Shown: in pieces, positions 40,038 to 49,613 of the stretch
Numbering within the stretch: position 1 is the first letter of the stretch
Layout of the letters: every line of letters begins with the position of its first letter
DNA from: Oscillospiraceae bacterium
GTDB taxonomy: Bacteria; Bacillota; Clostridia; Oscillospirales; Ruminococcaceae
NCBI GenBank assembly: GCA_017847835.1
Contig: JAGASH010000007.1
Location: forward strand, 1-64,000
Direction: 5' to 3'
DNA: 64,000 bases
Notes under the pieces: generated by a model
What the model was told of the DNA's origin: nothing
Database searches by the model: none
The model's input: the letters and a program-made list of their open reading frames with translations, nothing else
Program-made: the position numbers and the translations under genes

Positions 40038-41894
40038 ATGAAGATAAAATCGATTATAGCGGCTTTGCTTTGCGCTTTTATGCTGACTGCTTGCAGTGCG
40101 CAGCAAGACATAAGCTCTTCGGCTTCATCAACGTCAACGATTTCCGAAACATCGTCAAAGCCTCAGACAGAAATTGTCTATAAGTATCAGAAATATGCCT
40201 CGATGTCCGCAAAGGAAATCACTTCTTCGCTCACGCTTGAACAAAAAGCGGCACAAATGGTTCAGCCCGCAGTTTACGCGGTAAACAAAGACTTGATGAA
40301 AAAGAACGACTATGGAAGTATCCTGTCAAAGCTCAGCAATTTTGACTATAAACAATGGCAGCAAACCGTTGACGGCTTTCAGACAGCGGCTATTGTGTCT
40401 GAGTCGGGTATTCCGTTTTTGTACGGTCAGGACGACGTTCACGGTGTAAATTACTGCGCAAATTCTGTGATTTTCCCGCATAACATCAATATGGGTGCGG
40501 CAAACAGCCCTGAGCTTATGTATCAGGTCGGGCTGATTACCGCAGATGAAGCAAAGCTTTGTCATATGCTCTGGAATTTTGCGCCGTGCGTTGCGCAATC
40601 CGTTGACCCCAGGTGGGGTAGAACCTACGAAAGCTACGGCTCAGACCTCGAAATAATCAAATCGCTCAGCACTGCTTACACAAAGGGACTTGTCGACGGC
40701 GGTGTGGTTGCCTGCGCAAAGCACTTTTTTGGCGACGGAAACGTCAAATACGGAACGGGTGAAAAATCGGACGCAAATCGCTTGATTGACCGCGGAAACG
40801 CTGTTTTAAGCGACGATGAAATTGCAGAACTTCTCGCGGTATATCAAGCACAGATTGACGCGGGAGCTCAGACGATAATGATAAGTCACAGCGCGCTTAA
40901 CGGGGTGAAAATGCACGAAAACGCTGAGTATATCGGTCGGCTGAAAAACGAAATGGGCTTCAAGGGATTTATTGTAAGCGACTGGAACTCCGTTCAGAAT
41001 ACGTCGGGAAAGACCTATAAAGAGCAGGTTGTCACTTCCGTAAATGCAGGAATTGATATGCTTATGGAGGTTGACAGGTACGACGAGGCAATGAAAATCA
41101 TCATCGAAGCTGTGAAAAACGGTGAAATCTCCGAAGAACGCGTAAACGACGCGGTTGAACGTATCATTCAGGTCAAGCTGGACGCGGGTATTTTCGACGA
41201 CCCTCTATTCAAAAATCTCAAAACAAAACAAGACAAAACAGGCTCTGAGGAATTTCGTGCCGTTGCGGAAGAGCTCGTTGAAAAGAGCATTGTTCTCCTC
41301 AAAAACGAAAACAACACCTTGCCCATAAAAAGCGGCACTTCCGTTTATATTATGGGACCTGCCTGTAATAATGCGCAGGTACAGTGCGGAGGCTGGACTG
41401 TTGATTGGAACAGCAGTCCCCGAAAAGATATCGACGGTGTGACAACTATTCTCAATGGTTTCAAGAAGAAAGCAAATGAATACGGGATTACCGTGGTTGA
41501 CAAAGAAGACGAAGCTGATGTTGTTGTGCTTGTTGTCGGAGAACAAGCGTATGCGGAATGGAACGGTGATACGGCAGATTTAGAGCTTTGCGGAAGCCTC
41601 GGTCTTCCCGGAAACAGAGACGCTATCGAAAAGGCAAAATCGCTCGGAAAGCCAACTATAACGTGCATTGTCGCGGGCAGAAACGTCATTCTCAACGACG
41701 CGGATTATAACAGCTGGGACAGCATTGTGATGTGTTATCTTCCCGGCTCGGAAGGTCAGGGTGTGGCAAATGTTCTTTGCGGAAAAACCGATTTTTCGGG
41801 AAAACTTCCCTCAAAGTGGTACAATTCAGTTGAGCAAATCGGCACAGAAAGCTGTCGTTTTGAAATGGGCTATGGACTGAAAATGTTCTCGTAA
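40038..41894 (+). CDS. Glycoside hydrolase family 3 lipoprotein (beta-glucosidase-like)
   Basis: 618 residues. A lipobox LTAC (Cys19) then a Ser-rich linker place it on the outer face of the membrane. The GH3 barrel has PFLYGQDDVHGV, PCVAQSVDPRWGRTYESYG, AKHFFGDG (Lys228, His229) and the nucleophile Asp315 in GFIVSDWNSV. The second alpha/beta domain starts near 410 (KSIVLLKNENNTLPIK). It should release glucose or xylose from beta-linked oligosaccharides. Monocistronic, with its own promoter and terminator. ATG 40038 has GGAG 9 nt upstream; ATG 40029 lacks spacing. Confidence 0.92.
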   Translation: MKIKSIIAALLCAFMLTACSAQQDISSSASSTSTISETSSKPQTEIVYKYQKYASMSAKEITSSLTLEQKAAQMVQPAVYAVNKDLMKKNDYGSILSKLSNFDYKQWQQTVDGFQTAAIVSESGIPFLYGQDDVHGVNYCANSVIFPHNINMGAANSPELMYQVGLITADEAKLCHMLWNFAPCVAQSVDPRWGRTYESYGSDLEIIKSLSTAYTKGLVDGGVVACAKHFFGDGNVKYGTGEKSDANRLIDRGNAVLSDDEIAELLAVYQAQIDAGAQTIMISHSALNGVKMHENAEYIGRLKNEMGFKGFIVSDWNSVQNTSGKTYKEQVVTSVNAGIDMLMEVDRYDEAMKIIIEAVKNGEISEERVNDAVERIIQVKLDAGIFDDPLFKNLKTKQDKTGSEEFRAVAEELVEKSIVLLKNENNTLPIKSGTSVYIMGPACNNAQVQCGGWTVDWNSSPRKDIDGVTTILNGFKKKANEYGITVVDKEDEADVVVLVVGEQAYAEWNGDTADLELCGSLGLPGNRDAIEKAKSLGKPTITCIVAGRNVILNDADYNSWDSIVMCYLPGSEGQGVANVLCGKTDFSGKLPSKWYNSVEQIGTESCRFEMGYGLKMFS

Positions 41895-41900
41895 ACAAAC

Positions 41901-41930
41901 ATCGGGCTGTCGTCTGACAGCCCGATTTTC
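41901..41930 (+). terminator. Terminator after the GH3 gene
   Basis: ATCGGGCTGTC-GTCT-GACAGCCCGAT, a perfect 11-bp stem, followed by TTTC. It may also end the convergent transketolase operon. Confidence 0.93.
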
Positions 41931-41946
41931 TATATGTTTGTGTATT

Positions 41947-42879
41947 TTACCTTGAAACAAGAGCCTTTGCCGTGTGAACGATATTTTCCGCGGTAAGACC
42001 GAATTCCACAAGCAAATCCTTTGCAGCGCCGCTGTGACCGAAAACGTCCTGAATTCCGATTTTAACGACAGGCACGGGATATTCTTCAAGAACAACATCT
42101 CCGACTGCCGAGCCAAGACCTCCGATTACGCTATGCTCCTCAACCGTGATGATTTTGCCCGTTTCACGCGCAGCCTTTACGATAAGCTCGCGGTCAATCG
42201 GCTTGATTGTGTGGATATTGATAACGCGCGCGTTAATTCCCTGCTCAGCAAGAGCCTTGCCCGCTTCAATTGCCTCGGCAACCATAAGTCCCGTTGCGAT
42301 AATCGTGACGTCCTTGCCGTCTTTGAGCGTAATACCCTTTCCGACCTCAAACTTGTAATCGGGGCTGTTGTAAACAGGGATTGCAAGACGTCCAAAGCGC
42401 AGATAAGCAGGTCCGACGTGCTCAGCCATTGCTAAAACAGCAGCCTTTGCCTCGATGTAATCCGCGGGATTGATGACAGTCATTCCGGGGATTGTGCGCA
42501 TAAGCGCGATATCTTCATTGCACTGGTGAGTTGCGCCGTCCTCGCCGACAGAAATTCCGCCGTGAGTGCCGCCGATTTTTACATTCAGTCCGGGATAACC
42601 TATCGAATTTCTCACGATTTCATAAGCTCTGCCCGTTGCAAACATCGCGAAAGAGCTTGCAAAAACGAGTTTTCCCGTGGACGCAATTCCCGCGGCAATG
42701 CCCATCATATTCTGCTCGGCAATTCCGCACTCAAAATGTTTTTCGGGGTACGCTTTCTTGAAAATCGAAGTCTTTGTTGCCGCCGCCAAATCCGCGTCCA
42801 GAACCACCAAATCGGGACGAATTTCCGCAAGCGCTACAAGTCCGTCGCCGTATCCCTCTCGGGTTGCTTTCTTATCCAT
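41947..42879 (-). CDS. Transketolase, C-terminal subunit
   Basis: 310 residues: the pyrimidine-binding and C-terminal domains of transketolase. SSFAMFATGRAYEIVRNSI, GGTHGGISVGEDGATHQ and VEEHSVIGGLGSAV are typical. Together with the next gene it makes the split enzyme found in many clostridia and archaea. It transfers two-carbon units between pentose and hexose phosphates and would serve the xylulose route. Start ATG overlaps the stop of the N-terminal subunit gene (TGATGG). Confidence 0.95.
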   Translation of the reverse strand: MDKKATREGYGDGLVALAEIRPDLVVLDADLAAATKTSIFKKAYPEKHFECGIAEQNMMGIAAGIASTGKLVFASSFAMFATGRAYEIVRNSIGYPGLNVKIGGTHGGISVGEDGATHQCNEDIALMRTIPGMTVINPADYIEAKAAVLAMAEHVGPAYLRFGRLAIPVYNSPDYKFEVGKGITLKDGKDVTIIATGLMVAEAIEAGKALAEQGINARVINIHTIKPIDRELIVKAARETGKIITVEEHSVIGGLGSAVGDVVLEEYPVPVVKIGIQDVFGHSGAAKDLLVEFGLTAENIVHTAKALVSR

Positions 42880-43730
42880 CAGTTTACACTCCCTTCAAGC
42901 TCAGCAAGATGTTCTCTGAGCTGTTTCATCGCTCTCTCGTAATCCTCGTCACCGGGTGCTTTGCCGTGCCAGTCAACCGAGTCTTCCATATAATCAACGC
43001 CCTTACCCTTGGTTGTTTTCATAATGATAACCGTGGGCTTCTGAACAACCTTTTCCGCTTCATCGAACGCTTTTTCCATTTGATTGAAATCGTGTCCGTC
43101 GATATTTATAACGTGCCAGCCGAAAGCCTTGAACTTCTCGTCAATCGGGTACGGCGACATAACTTCGCTTACCTTGCCGTCAATCTGAAGATTGTTGTTG
43201 TCAACAATCGCGACAAGGTTGTCCAGCATATAATGCGACGCAAACATTGCCGCTTCCCACACAATTCCCTCTTCGATTTCACCGTCGCCAAGCAGAGCGT
43301 AAACCTTGTAGCTGTCGCAGGAAATCTTTCCCGAAAGAGCCATTCCGCAAGCGCCCGAAATTCCCTGTCCAAGCGAGCCCGTGCTGAAATCAACACCGGG
43401 GATTTTCTTGGAGTCGGGGTGTCCCTGAAGGCGAGAGTCGATTTTTCTGAGCGTTTTCATCTCGTCCATCGGGAAAAATCCTCTCAGCGCAAGCGTTGCA
43501 TAAAGCGCAGGCGCAGCGTGTCCCTTCGACAAAACCAAACGGTCGCGCGTGGGAGATTTGGGGTCCGAGGGGTCAACGTTCAGGCGGTGCATATACAGAT
43601 ACGCGAGCAAATCCGCACTGGAAAGCGAACCGCCCGGGTGTCCCGCCTTTGCGGAGTGAACGCCCTCAATTATTCCCATTCTTATTTTCACAGCCGCAAT
43701 TTCCAGCTGTTTTACAAGTACTTCGTCCAT
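42879..43730 (-). CDS. Transketolase, N-terminal subunit
   Basis: 283 residues: the thiamine-diphosphate pyrophosphate-binding domain. AGHPGGSLSSADLLAYLYM, LSKGHAAPALYATLA and the GDG...N motif (LLGDGEIEEGIVWEAAMFA to VDNNNLQIDG) are present. Pairs with the C-terminal subunit downstream. AAAGGAG precedes the ATG. It follows an unrelated DUF4272 gene by 18 nt in the same direction. Confidence 0.95.
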   Translation of the reverse strand: MDEVLVKQLEIAAVKIRMGIIEGVHSAKAGHPGGSLSSADLLAYLYMHRLNVDPSDPKSPTRDRLVLSKGHAAPALYATLALRGFFPMDEMKTLRKIDSRLQGHPDSKKIPGVDFSTGSLGQGISGACGMALSGKISCDSYKVYALLGDGEIEEGIVWEAAMFASHYMLDNLVAIVDNNNLQIDGKVSEVMSPYPIDEKFKAFGWHVINIDGHDFNQMEKAFDEAEKVVQKPTVIIMKTTKGKGVDYMEDSVDWHGKAPGDEDYERAMKQLREHLAELEGSVN

Positions 43731-43748
43731 AAGCTTCTCCTTTATTTT

Positions 43749-44462
43749 TTATGTATGGGGTTTAACTTTATCCCATTCTTCAGCGTCAAACGCGCCGATA
43801 AGCCAATTTATGCCCTTGTGCTGCTCGACAACAACGTCGGAATTGAGATTTCCCGAGGGAACTTCGCCTTTCAGCCTCGCGTCAACACAAGCCCAATCCA
43901 TTCTGAACAGCAAATCCGCTTTGTCGAGAATTTTCGACGGATTTCGCATATTCACCTTCATCATAAGCTCGTCAAAATTATCGCAAGAGGCAATCATTCT
44001 TGCCGCTTCGATATACTCGGACACCTTGTCGGGGTACGCGAGGTCTTCCGAAATTATCCCGCAAGCCCAAAGCAGCGGAACAACCATTTCAATCCGCCAA
44101 GCCATATCGCTTGCAAATTTCTCGGCAGGTTTCGGCGCGTTATCGTTTACAAGCGCAAAAAACATCTTTTCTTCGGGAGTAGGCTCATCGGAAAGCCCGA
44201 GCCGCGCAAGCATTTCCCCGAAAAACGTGGCCGATTCCTTCACGTCCGCCTGAGGATTAAGAACGTCCATAGCAATCTGCGTGGCAAAAAGCGCAGTAAC
44301 AGCACGTTTTACCGTTTGCTCGGGAGATTTCAGCTTTGCTTCGTTCTCGTCCTCGATAACTGGCAAATGGGGGTTGATTTTGATATTCTGCTTATTCAGA
44401 AACTTTTCCGAACGTTCCTTTCGCAAAATCGCGTTTTGAGCAAAAGCCTGCTTCAGTGCCAC
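43749..44462 (-). CDS. DUF4272 domain protein
   Basis: 237 residues. RKERSEKFLNKQNIKINPHL followed by PVIEDENEAKLKSPEQTVKRAV and WRIEMVVPLLWACGIISE match the DUF4272 layout, a soluble helical family of unknown role. No signal or membrane segment. GTG 44462 is the start, with GAGGTGATTTT upstream. It sits between a HAD phosphatase and transketolase in what looks like one operon, but the order gives no functional hint. Confidence 0.75.
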   Translation of the reverse strand: MALKQAFAQNAILRKERSEKFLNKQNIKINPHLPVIEDENEAKLKSPEQTVKRAVTALFATQIAMDVLNPQADVKESATFFGEMLARLGLSDEPTPEEKMFFALVNDNAPKPAEKFASDMAWRIEMVVPLLWACGIISEDLAYPDKVSEYIEAARMIASCDNFDELMMKVNMRNPSKILDKADLLFRMDWACVDARLKGEVPSGNLNSDVVVEQHKGINWLIGAFDAEEWDKVKPHT

Positions 44463-44474
44463 AAAATCACCTCA

Positions 44475-45275
44475 TTACAGATTTTCCAGATACTCAATAA
44501 CCTCGGAAATCGGTGCGCTGTTGTTGTCGCAGACAACCAAATCAGCCACAGCCTTAACCTCGTCAAGCGCATTTGCCACGGCAACACCTAGATTTGCGTT
44601 TTTAATCATTGCAGCGTCGTTTTTGTAGTCGCCCGAAGCCACGGAAAAACGATTTTCCGCGCCGACAATTTTGATAAGCTCGGCAAATCCGCGCGATTTA
44701 TCAACACCATTCGGCAAGCACTCGTAGAAAATCGCTGCCGAGCGCATTCTTGTCACGTCTTCAAAGCCGCTTTCTGTCATTTTTTCAATTTCATCGAGCA
44801 CCTCGGGAGCTGCCGTAAACAAAAATTTCAGCCAGCCCTCGTCGGGTATCTCGTCAAGCGGCCGCAAATCGGGAACAACACCCTCCATATCAAGGTGACG
44901 CTGCTCGTAATCGTTCATAAAAGGAACATAAACCTTCTGCTCGCAAAGCACCTCGACGCCGACTTCAGGAAATTTATCCGTAATTTTGCGGATATATTCG
45001 CGCGCCTTTGAGTCGATTTCGCACCGCCACAAAAATTTGTCCGATTTGAAATCGTACACCGCCGCGCCGTTGAAAATCACGCACGGCACATTCGGGCAAA
45101 TCTGCTCGGCAATCCGCTTTGCCATAGAATAACCTCGTCCCGTGGCAATCGTGAAAATTCCTCCGCCCGCACGAAAACGCTCAATCGCAGCCATATCGCG
45201 AGGGTGAATTATCTTCTCGCTTGTGAGGAGCGTGCCGTCAAGGTCGGTCATAAAAATTATATTATTGAAATCCAT
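44475..45275 (-). CDS. HAD-superfamily hydrolase, Cof type
   Basis: 266 residues. Motif I FMTDLDGTLLTSEKII, motif II TIATGRGYSM, motif III Lys near KSRGFAELIK and motif IV VASGDYKNDAAMIKNANLGVAV give a complete Cof-type phosphatase with a C2 cap. The family dephosphorylates sugar phosphates, flavin or PLP; the exact substrate is unknown. It starts 3 bp after the rluD stop. Confidence 0.9.
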   Translation of the reverse strand: MDFNNIIFMTDLDGTLLTSEKIIHPRDMAAIERFRAGGGIFTIATGRGYSMAKRIAEQICPNVPCVIFNGAAVYDFKSDKFLWRCEIDSKAREYIRKITDKFPEVGVEVLCEQKVYVPFMNDYEQRHLDMEGVVPDLRPLDEIPDEGWLKFLFTAAPEVLDEIEKMTESGFEDVTRMRSAAIFYECLPNGVDKSRGFAELIKIVGAENRFSVASGDYKNDAAMIKNANLGVAVANALDEVKAVADLVVCDNNSAPISEVIEYLENL

Positions 45276-45278
45276 AAA

Positions 45279-46175
45279 TCACTCAATTTCTTTCAGAAAC
45301 TTCTTAAAATACTCGGGCAAATCGCTGTCAAATTCCAGATATTCGCCCGTCCGCGGGTGAACGAAACCGATTTTCTTCGCGTGAAGGCACTGCCCCGCAA
45401 GCCACTTCGGCTTGCCATTTCCGTAAACCTCGTCACCCGCTACGGGGTGCCCGATATAGGACAAATGCACGCGGATTTGATGCGTCCTGCCCGTTTCAAG
45501 CCGCACGCGAAGATGTGTGTATCCCGCGTAATTCTCCAGAACAAAATAATGCGTAATCGCCTCGCGGGAGTTTTCCGCCGTCACGCACATTTTCTTTCGG
45601 TCAAGCTTGTGCCTGCCGATAGGCGCGTTCACCGTGCCGTCCTGCTTTATATTTCCGCAGACAACCGTTTGATATTCGCGCGTGAAGGAGTGCGCTTTTA
45701 TCTGCTCGGACAAGCCGATGTGCGCGAAATCATTCTTCGCGACAATCAGCAGCCCGCTTGTGTCCTTGTCAATTCTATGAACAATCCCGGGACGAATTTC
45801 ACCGTTAATCCCCGAAAGGCTGTCCTTGCAGTGAAACATCAGCGCATTGACAAGCGTTCCCGAAAAGTGTCCCGCGGCAGGGTGAACGACCATACCTTTC
45901 GGCTTGTTCACCACCAGCAAATCCGCGTCCTCGTACACGATATCAAGCGGAATGTCCTCGGGAAGAATGTCCTGCACCTCGGGCTCGGGTATCTCAACAA
46001 GCGCGATTTCACCGCTTTTCAGCACGGTTTTCTTGTCGGCATTTTTCCCGTTTATCGTCACAAGCCCGCGCTCAATCAGCTTTACGGCAGCGCTCCTCGA
46101 AAGCTCGCTGTTATCGGAAATCAGCTTGTCGAGCCGATTTTCACCGTCGCCGTATATTTCAAGATTTTCCGTCAT
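45279..46175 (-). CDS. rluD: RluA/RluD-family 23S rRNA pseudouridine synthase
   Basis: 298 residues. An S4 domain (about 12-75; RLDKLISDNSELSRSAAVKLI) precedes the catalytic domain with GIVHRIDKDTSGLLIVAK (catalytic Asp) and LETGRTHQIRVHLSYIGHP. It modifies uridines of large-subunit rRNA. Right after lspA, as ylyB in Bacillus. ATG 46175 overlaps the lspA end by 17 nt; the track of codons to 46244 overlaps lspA and is not needed. Confidence 0.93.
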   Translation of the reverse strand: MTENLEIYGDGENRLDKLISDNSELSRSAAVKLIERGLVTINGKNADKKTVLKSGEIALVEIPEPEVQDILPEDIPLDIVYEDADLLVVNKPKGMVVHPAAGHFSGTLVNALMFHCKDSLSGINGEIRPGIVHRIDKDTSGLLIVAKNDFAHIGLSEQIKAHSFTREYQTVVCGNIKQDGTVNAPIGRHKLDRKKMCVTAENSREAITHYFVLENYAGYTHLRVRLETGRTHQIRVHLSYIGHPVAGDEVYGNGKPKWLAGQCLHAKKIGFVHPRTGEYLEFDSDLPEYFKKFLKEIE

Positions 46176-46707
46176 TGCCGTCAACCGTTTCGGGAGCCTG
46201 CTCCTCTGTCTTCTTTTTCTTCTTTTCGCGAACCTCGTCCACAATCACCATAATCATCAGCAGTCCCGCTCCGCAAACCGCGCAAATATCCGCGAAATTG
46301 AAAATCGGGAAATTAATGATACGAAAATCGATGAAGTCAATCACAAGACCGTTGTTGAAAATTCTGTCGATAAGATTTCCGATACCGCCGCCGATTATCA
46401 GCGAAACCGCCGCCATATAAACGGGACGTTTCACACGCTTTGTCACCATCAGAAACAGCAGCCCCAAAATCACAATCGACGTTATCACAATCAGCAGGAT
46501 TGTCTGTCCGCTGAGCTTGCTGAAAGCCGCGCCGTTATTGAGGCAATAGTAGATGTTCAGCACCTCGGTATCGCCGACTTTTATGATGTGAATGGTGTTG
46601 TTAAGCTCCAGATTTGACGCAACAAGCCACTTCGTCAGCCTGTCAATACCGACCATTACCGCCGCAAACAGAAGCCAGATATATTGCAGATAATTTTTAA
46701 TTTTCAC
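46159..46707 (-). CDS. lspA: Signal peptidase II (prolipoprotein signal peptidase)
   Basis: 182 residues with four membrane helices. GIDRLTKWLVA, CLNNGAAFSKLSG, GGGIGNLIDRIFNNGLVIDFID and FPIFNFADIC contain the two catalytic Asp. A Lys-rich then acidic cytoplasmic tail of about 25 residues is longer than usual. It trims signal peptides of lipoproteins such as those at 15289 and 40038. GTG 46707 follows AAAGGG; TTG 46725 is an alternative. It leads the gene string to transketolase. Confidence 0.92.
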   Translation of the reverse strand: MKIKNYLQYIWLLFAAVMVGIDRLTKWLVASNLELNNTIHIIKVGDTEVLNIYYCLNNGAAFSKLSGQTILLIVITSIVILGLLFLMVTKRVKRPVYMAAVSLIIGGGIGNLIDRIFNNGLVIDFIDFRIINFPIFNFADICAVCGAGLLMIMVIVDEVREKKKKKTEEQAPETVDGNDGKS

Positions 46708-46729
46708 CGGAATTTGCCCTTTCAAAGTA

Positions 46730-46775
46730 AAATAAGGAAAGGAAGTTATTCAAAATCGCGTTCCTTTCCTTATTT
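46730..46775 (-). terminator. Terminator-like hairpin after ileS
   Basis: AAATAAGGAAAGGAA (46730-46744) pairs perfectly with TTCCTTTCCTTATTT (46761-46775) around a 16-nt loop. Read on minus it follows the ileS stop and ends in TTATTTTA. The stem is AT-rich, so termination may be partial and lspA read through. Confidence 0.75.
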
Positions 46776-46779
46776 AAGA

Positions 46780-49584
46780 TTACTCAAAATTCAGCTTGAT
46801 AACCTCGGCACAACGCTTGCAGAGAGTAGGATATTTTTCGTCGCAGCCAACGCTGTCGTCAAACTTCCAGCAGCGTGCGCAAGGCTCGCCGGACTTCTTC
46901 GTTACGGTAACCGAGCAGGTGCTTCCCTTGTACTCGCCCTCGCCGCCGACATTTACGACAGCCTTCGACACGATACAAGCGTCTGCGAGGTCGCTTTCAA
47001 GCGCCTTCAGCGACTCGTCATCGGTGAAAATCGCAACCTCTGCTTCAAGCGGCTTTCCGATAATCTTCTCGGCACGCTTCTGTTCGAGAGCCGCGAGAAC
47101 GTCGTCGCGAACCGCGTGGATTTTCGCCCACTTTTCCTCGTTTGCGGTAACACCCGTCTTTTCAGGCATCGGGTTGAAGATAACGCTGCGCAAATCATCG
47201 GTCTTTTTGTGTGGCATAAAGCCCCAGATTTCGTCGGCCGTGTAGCACAAAATCGGCGCAATCAGTCTTACCAGCGAGTCCAGAATAATGTACATCGCAG
47301 TCTGAACCGACTTTCTGAGCGGAGAATTCGGTGCTTCGCAGTAGAGCGTGTCCTTGACGATATCGAGGTAGAAGTTCGACATATCGACAACGCAGAAGCT
47401 GATAATCGCGTGATAAGCAAGGTAATAATCCATAGCTTCATACGCGTTTCTCACCTTTTCGATAACCTCGTCAAGACGAGCCAGCGCCCACTTGTCAAGC
47501 TCGCGGAGCTGTGAAAGCTCAACCATTTCGGTGTCGGGGTTGAAGCCCTCACGGTCACCGAGGTTTCCGAGAATATAACGCGCTGTGTTGCGGATTTTGC
47601 GGTAGCTCTCGGAGAGCTGTTTGAGCATATCGTTCGACACGCGGATATCAGCGTGATAATCGAGCGAAGCCACCCACAAACGCAGAACATCTGCGCCGAA
47701 ATCCTTGATTACTTCCTCGGGAACGATAACGTTGCCCTTGGATTTGTGCATCTGCTGACCGTTTCCGTCAACAACCCAGCCGTGCGTGCAAACCGCTTTG
47801 TAAGGCGCAGTACCCGTTGTTGCCACAGACGTGAGCAAGCTCGACTGGAACCAACCGCGATACTGGTCGCAGCCCTCGAGGTACAAGTCCGCGGGCCACG
47901 AAAGCTCGGGACGTTCCTGAAGAACAGCCGCGTGCGTGCAGCCGCTGTCGAACCAGACGTCGAAAATATCCATTTCCTTGGTGAATTTTCCGCAGCCGCA
48001 CTCGCACTTTACCTCAGCGGGAATAAATTCAGCAGGGTCTTTTGCGTACCACGCGTCCGAGCTTTCCTTGCGGAACATATCGGAAATCGCGCTTATTGTC
48101 GCGTCATTGATTACGGGCTTTCCGCAGTCAGCGCAGTACAAAATCGGGATAGGAACACCCCATCTTCTCTGACGGGAAATGCACCAGTCCGAGCGCATAT
48201 TTACCATATTCTTGATGCGCTCTTCGCCCCAATCGGGTATCCACTGAACCTGTTCGATTGCCTTGATAGTTTCGGGCTTGAACATATCCACGTTGCAGAA
48301 CCACTGGTCGGTTGCGCGGTAGATAATCGGCTCGTGGCAGCGCCAGCAATGCGGGTACGGGTGGACAATCTTCTGCATTTTGAGCAGCGTGTTGTCGTCC
48401 TCAAGACGCTGAGCGATAACCTTGTTCGCGTCCGCTGTTTTCAGTCCTGCGAAATCGCCGGCTTCTTCCGTGAGCACGCCCTTTTCGTTTACGGGAACGA
48501 TAATCTTGAACATTCCCTTGTACTTCTGGCAAACCTCAAAGTCCTCCACACCGAAGCCGGGCGCGGTATGAACGCAGCCGGTACCGCTGTCAAGAGTAAC
48601 GTGATTTCCTACGATAAGCGGGGACTTTCTCGGCATAAACGGGTGATTTGTTTCAATAAGCTCCAAATCAGCGCCCTTGAAGCTGCCGACAGTCGAATAC
48701 TTCGCGATATCAGCCGCCTTCATTACCTCCGGAACAAGCTCCTCTGCCATCAGCAGATACTCGCCGAAGGACTTGCTGTTCTCGTCCTCAACCTTAACAA
48801 ATGTATAGTCATAGTTAGGTCCAAGGCAGATTGCGAGGTTTCCGGGCAAAGTCCAGGTTGTGGTTGTCCAGATAACAACGTAAGCCTTGTTCAAATCAAT
48901 TCCGAGGTCAGCGAACTTGCCCTTGTCATCGGCAAGCGGGAACTTGACATAAATCGAATAGCACGGGTCGTCCTGATACTCGATTTCCGCTTCGGCAAGC
49001 GCCGTGTTGCAGTCCGCGCACCAATAAACGGGCTTCAGTCCCTTGTAGATGTAGCCCTTCTTGTACATTCCGCCGAAAACCTCAACCTGCTTCGCCTCAA
49101 ACTCGGGACGAATTGTGAGGTACGGGTTCTCGAAATCACCCCAAACTCCCAGACGCTTGAACTGCTTTTTCTGGTCGTCAAGGCAGGAGAGCGCAAACTC
49201 ACGGCAGCTCTTTCTAAGCGTCACGGGGTCAACCGAGCCGCTGTCAACGCCGAGCTGCTTGATTGCTTTCAGCTCAATCGGCAAACCGTGGCAGTCCCAG
49301 CCGGGAACATAGTAAGCGTTGTAGCCGGTCATTGCCTTGTATTTTACAATGATATCCTTGAGCACCTTGTTTAATGCGGTGCCGAGGTGAATGTTTCCGT
49401 TTGCGTAAGGAGGGCCGTCGTGAAGCGTGTACGGCTTCTTGTCCTTATTTTTCTCGGCAAGCGCGTAGAAAATGCGCTCGTTTTCCCATTTTTCAAGCAT
49501 TTCGGGCTCTCTTTTGGGAAGATTTGCTCTCATCGGGAATTCCGTTTTGGGAAGATTGACCGTATTGTTAAGGTCTACTGACAT
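46780..49584 (-). CDS. ileS: Isoleucyl-tRNA synthetase
   Basis: 934 residues, the bacterial class I enzyme. HIGH region DGPPYANGNIHLGTALNK, editing domain (about 200-400), KMSKS as MHKSKGNVIVP, and a C-terminal zinc knuckle CARCWKF with CKRCAEVI. It charges tRNA-Ile and edits valine. It follows divIVA by 29 bp, leaving no room for a T-box leader, so it is transcribed with the division genes or from within them. GAGGAG precedes the ATG. Confidence 0.97.
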   Translation of the reverse strand: MSVDLNNTVNLPKTEFPMRANLPKREPEMLEKWENERIFYALAEKNKDKKPYTLHDGPPYANGNIHLGTALNKVLKDIIVKYKAMTGYNAYYVPGWDCHGLPIELKAIKQLGVDSGSVDPVTLRKSCREFALSCLDDQKKQFKRLGVWGDFENPYLTIRPEFEAKQVEVFGGMYKKGYIYKGLKPVYWCADCNTALAEAEIEYQDDPCYSIYVKFPLADDKGKFADLGIDLNKAYVVIWTTTTWTLPGNLAICLGPNYDYTFVKVEDENSKSFGEYLLMAEELVPEVMKAADIAKYSTVGSFKGADLELIETNHPFMPRKSPLIVGNHVTLDSGTGCVHTAPGFGVEDFEVCQKYKGMFKIIVPVNEKGVLTEEAGDFAGLKTADANKVIAQRLEDDNTLLKMQKIVHPYPHCWRCHEPIIYRATDQWFCNVDMFKPETIKAIEQVQWIPDWGEERIKNMVNMRSDWCISRQRRWGVPIPILYCADCGKPVINDATISAISDMFRKESSDAWYAKDPAEFIPAEVKCECGCGKFTKEMDIFDVWFDSGCTHAAVLQERPELSWPADLYLEGCDQYRGWFQSSLLTSVATTGTAPYKAVCTHGWVVDGNGQQMHKSKGNVIVPEEVIKDFGADVLRLWVASLDYHADIRVSNDMLKQLSESYRKIRNTARYILGNLGDREGFNPDTEMVELSQLRELDKWALARLDEVIEKVRNAYEAMDYYLAYHAIISFCVVDMSNFYLDIVKDTLYCEAPNSPLRKSVQTAMYIILDSLVRLIAPILCYTADEIWGFMPHKKTDDLRSVIFNPMPEKTGVTANEEKWAKIHAVRDDVLAALEQKRAEKIIGKPLEAEVAIFTDDESLKALESDLADACIVSKAVVNVGGEGEYKGSTCSVTVTKKSGEPCARCWKFDDSVGCDEKYPTLCKRCAEVIKLNFE

Positions 49585-49613
49585 AGTTTTCTCCTCGGTT
49601 ATTATTTTTGTAA

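Noticed and set aside
49585..49613. T-box leader before ileS
   Set aside because: The gap to divIVA is 29 bp and carries only the ribosome binding site.
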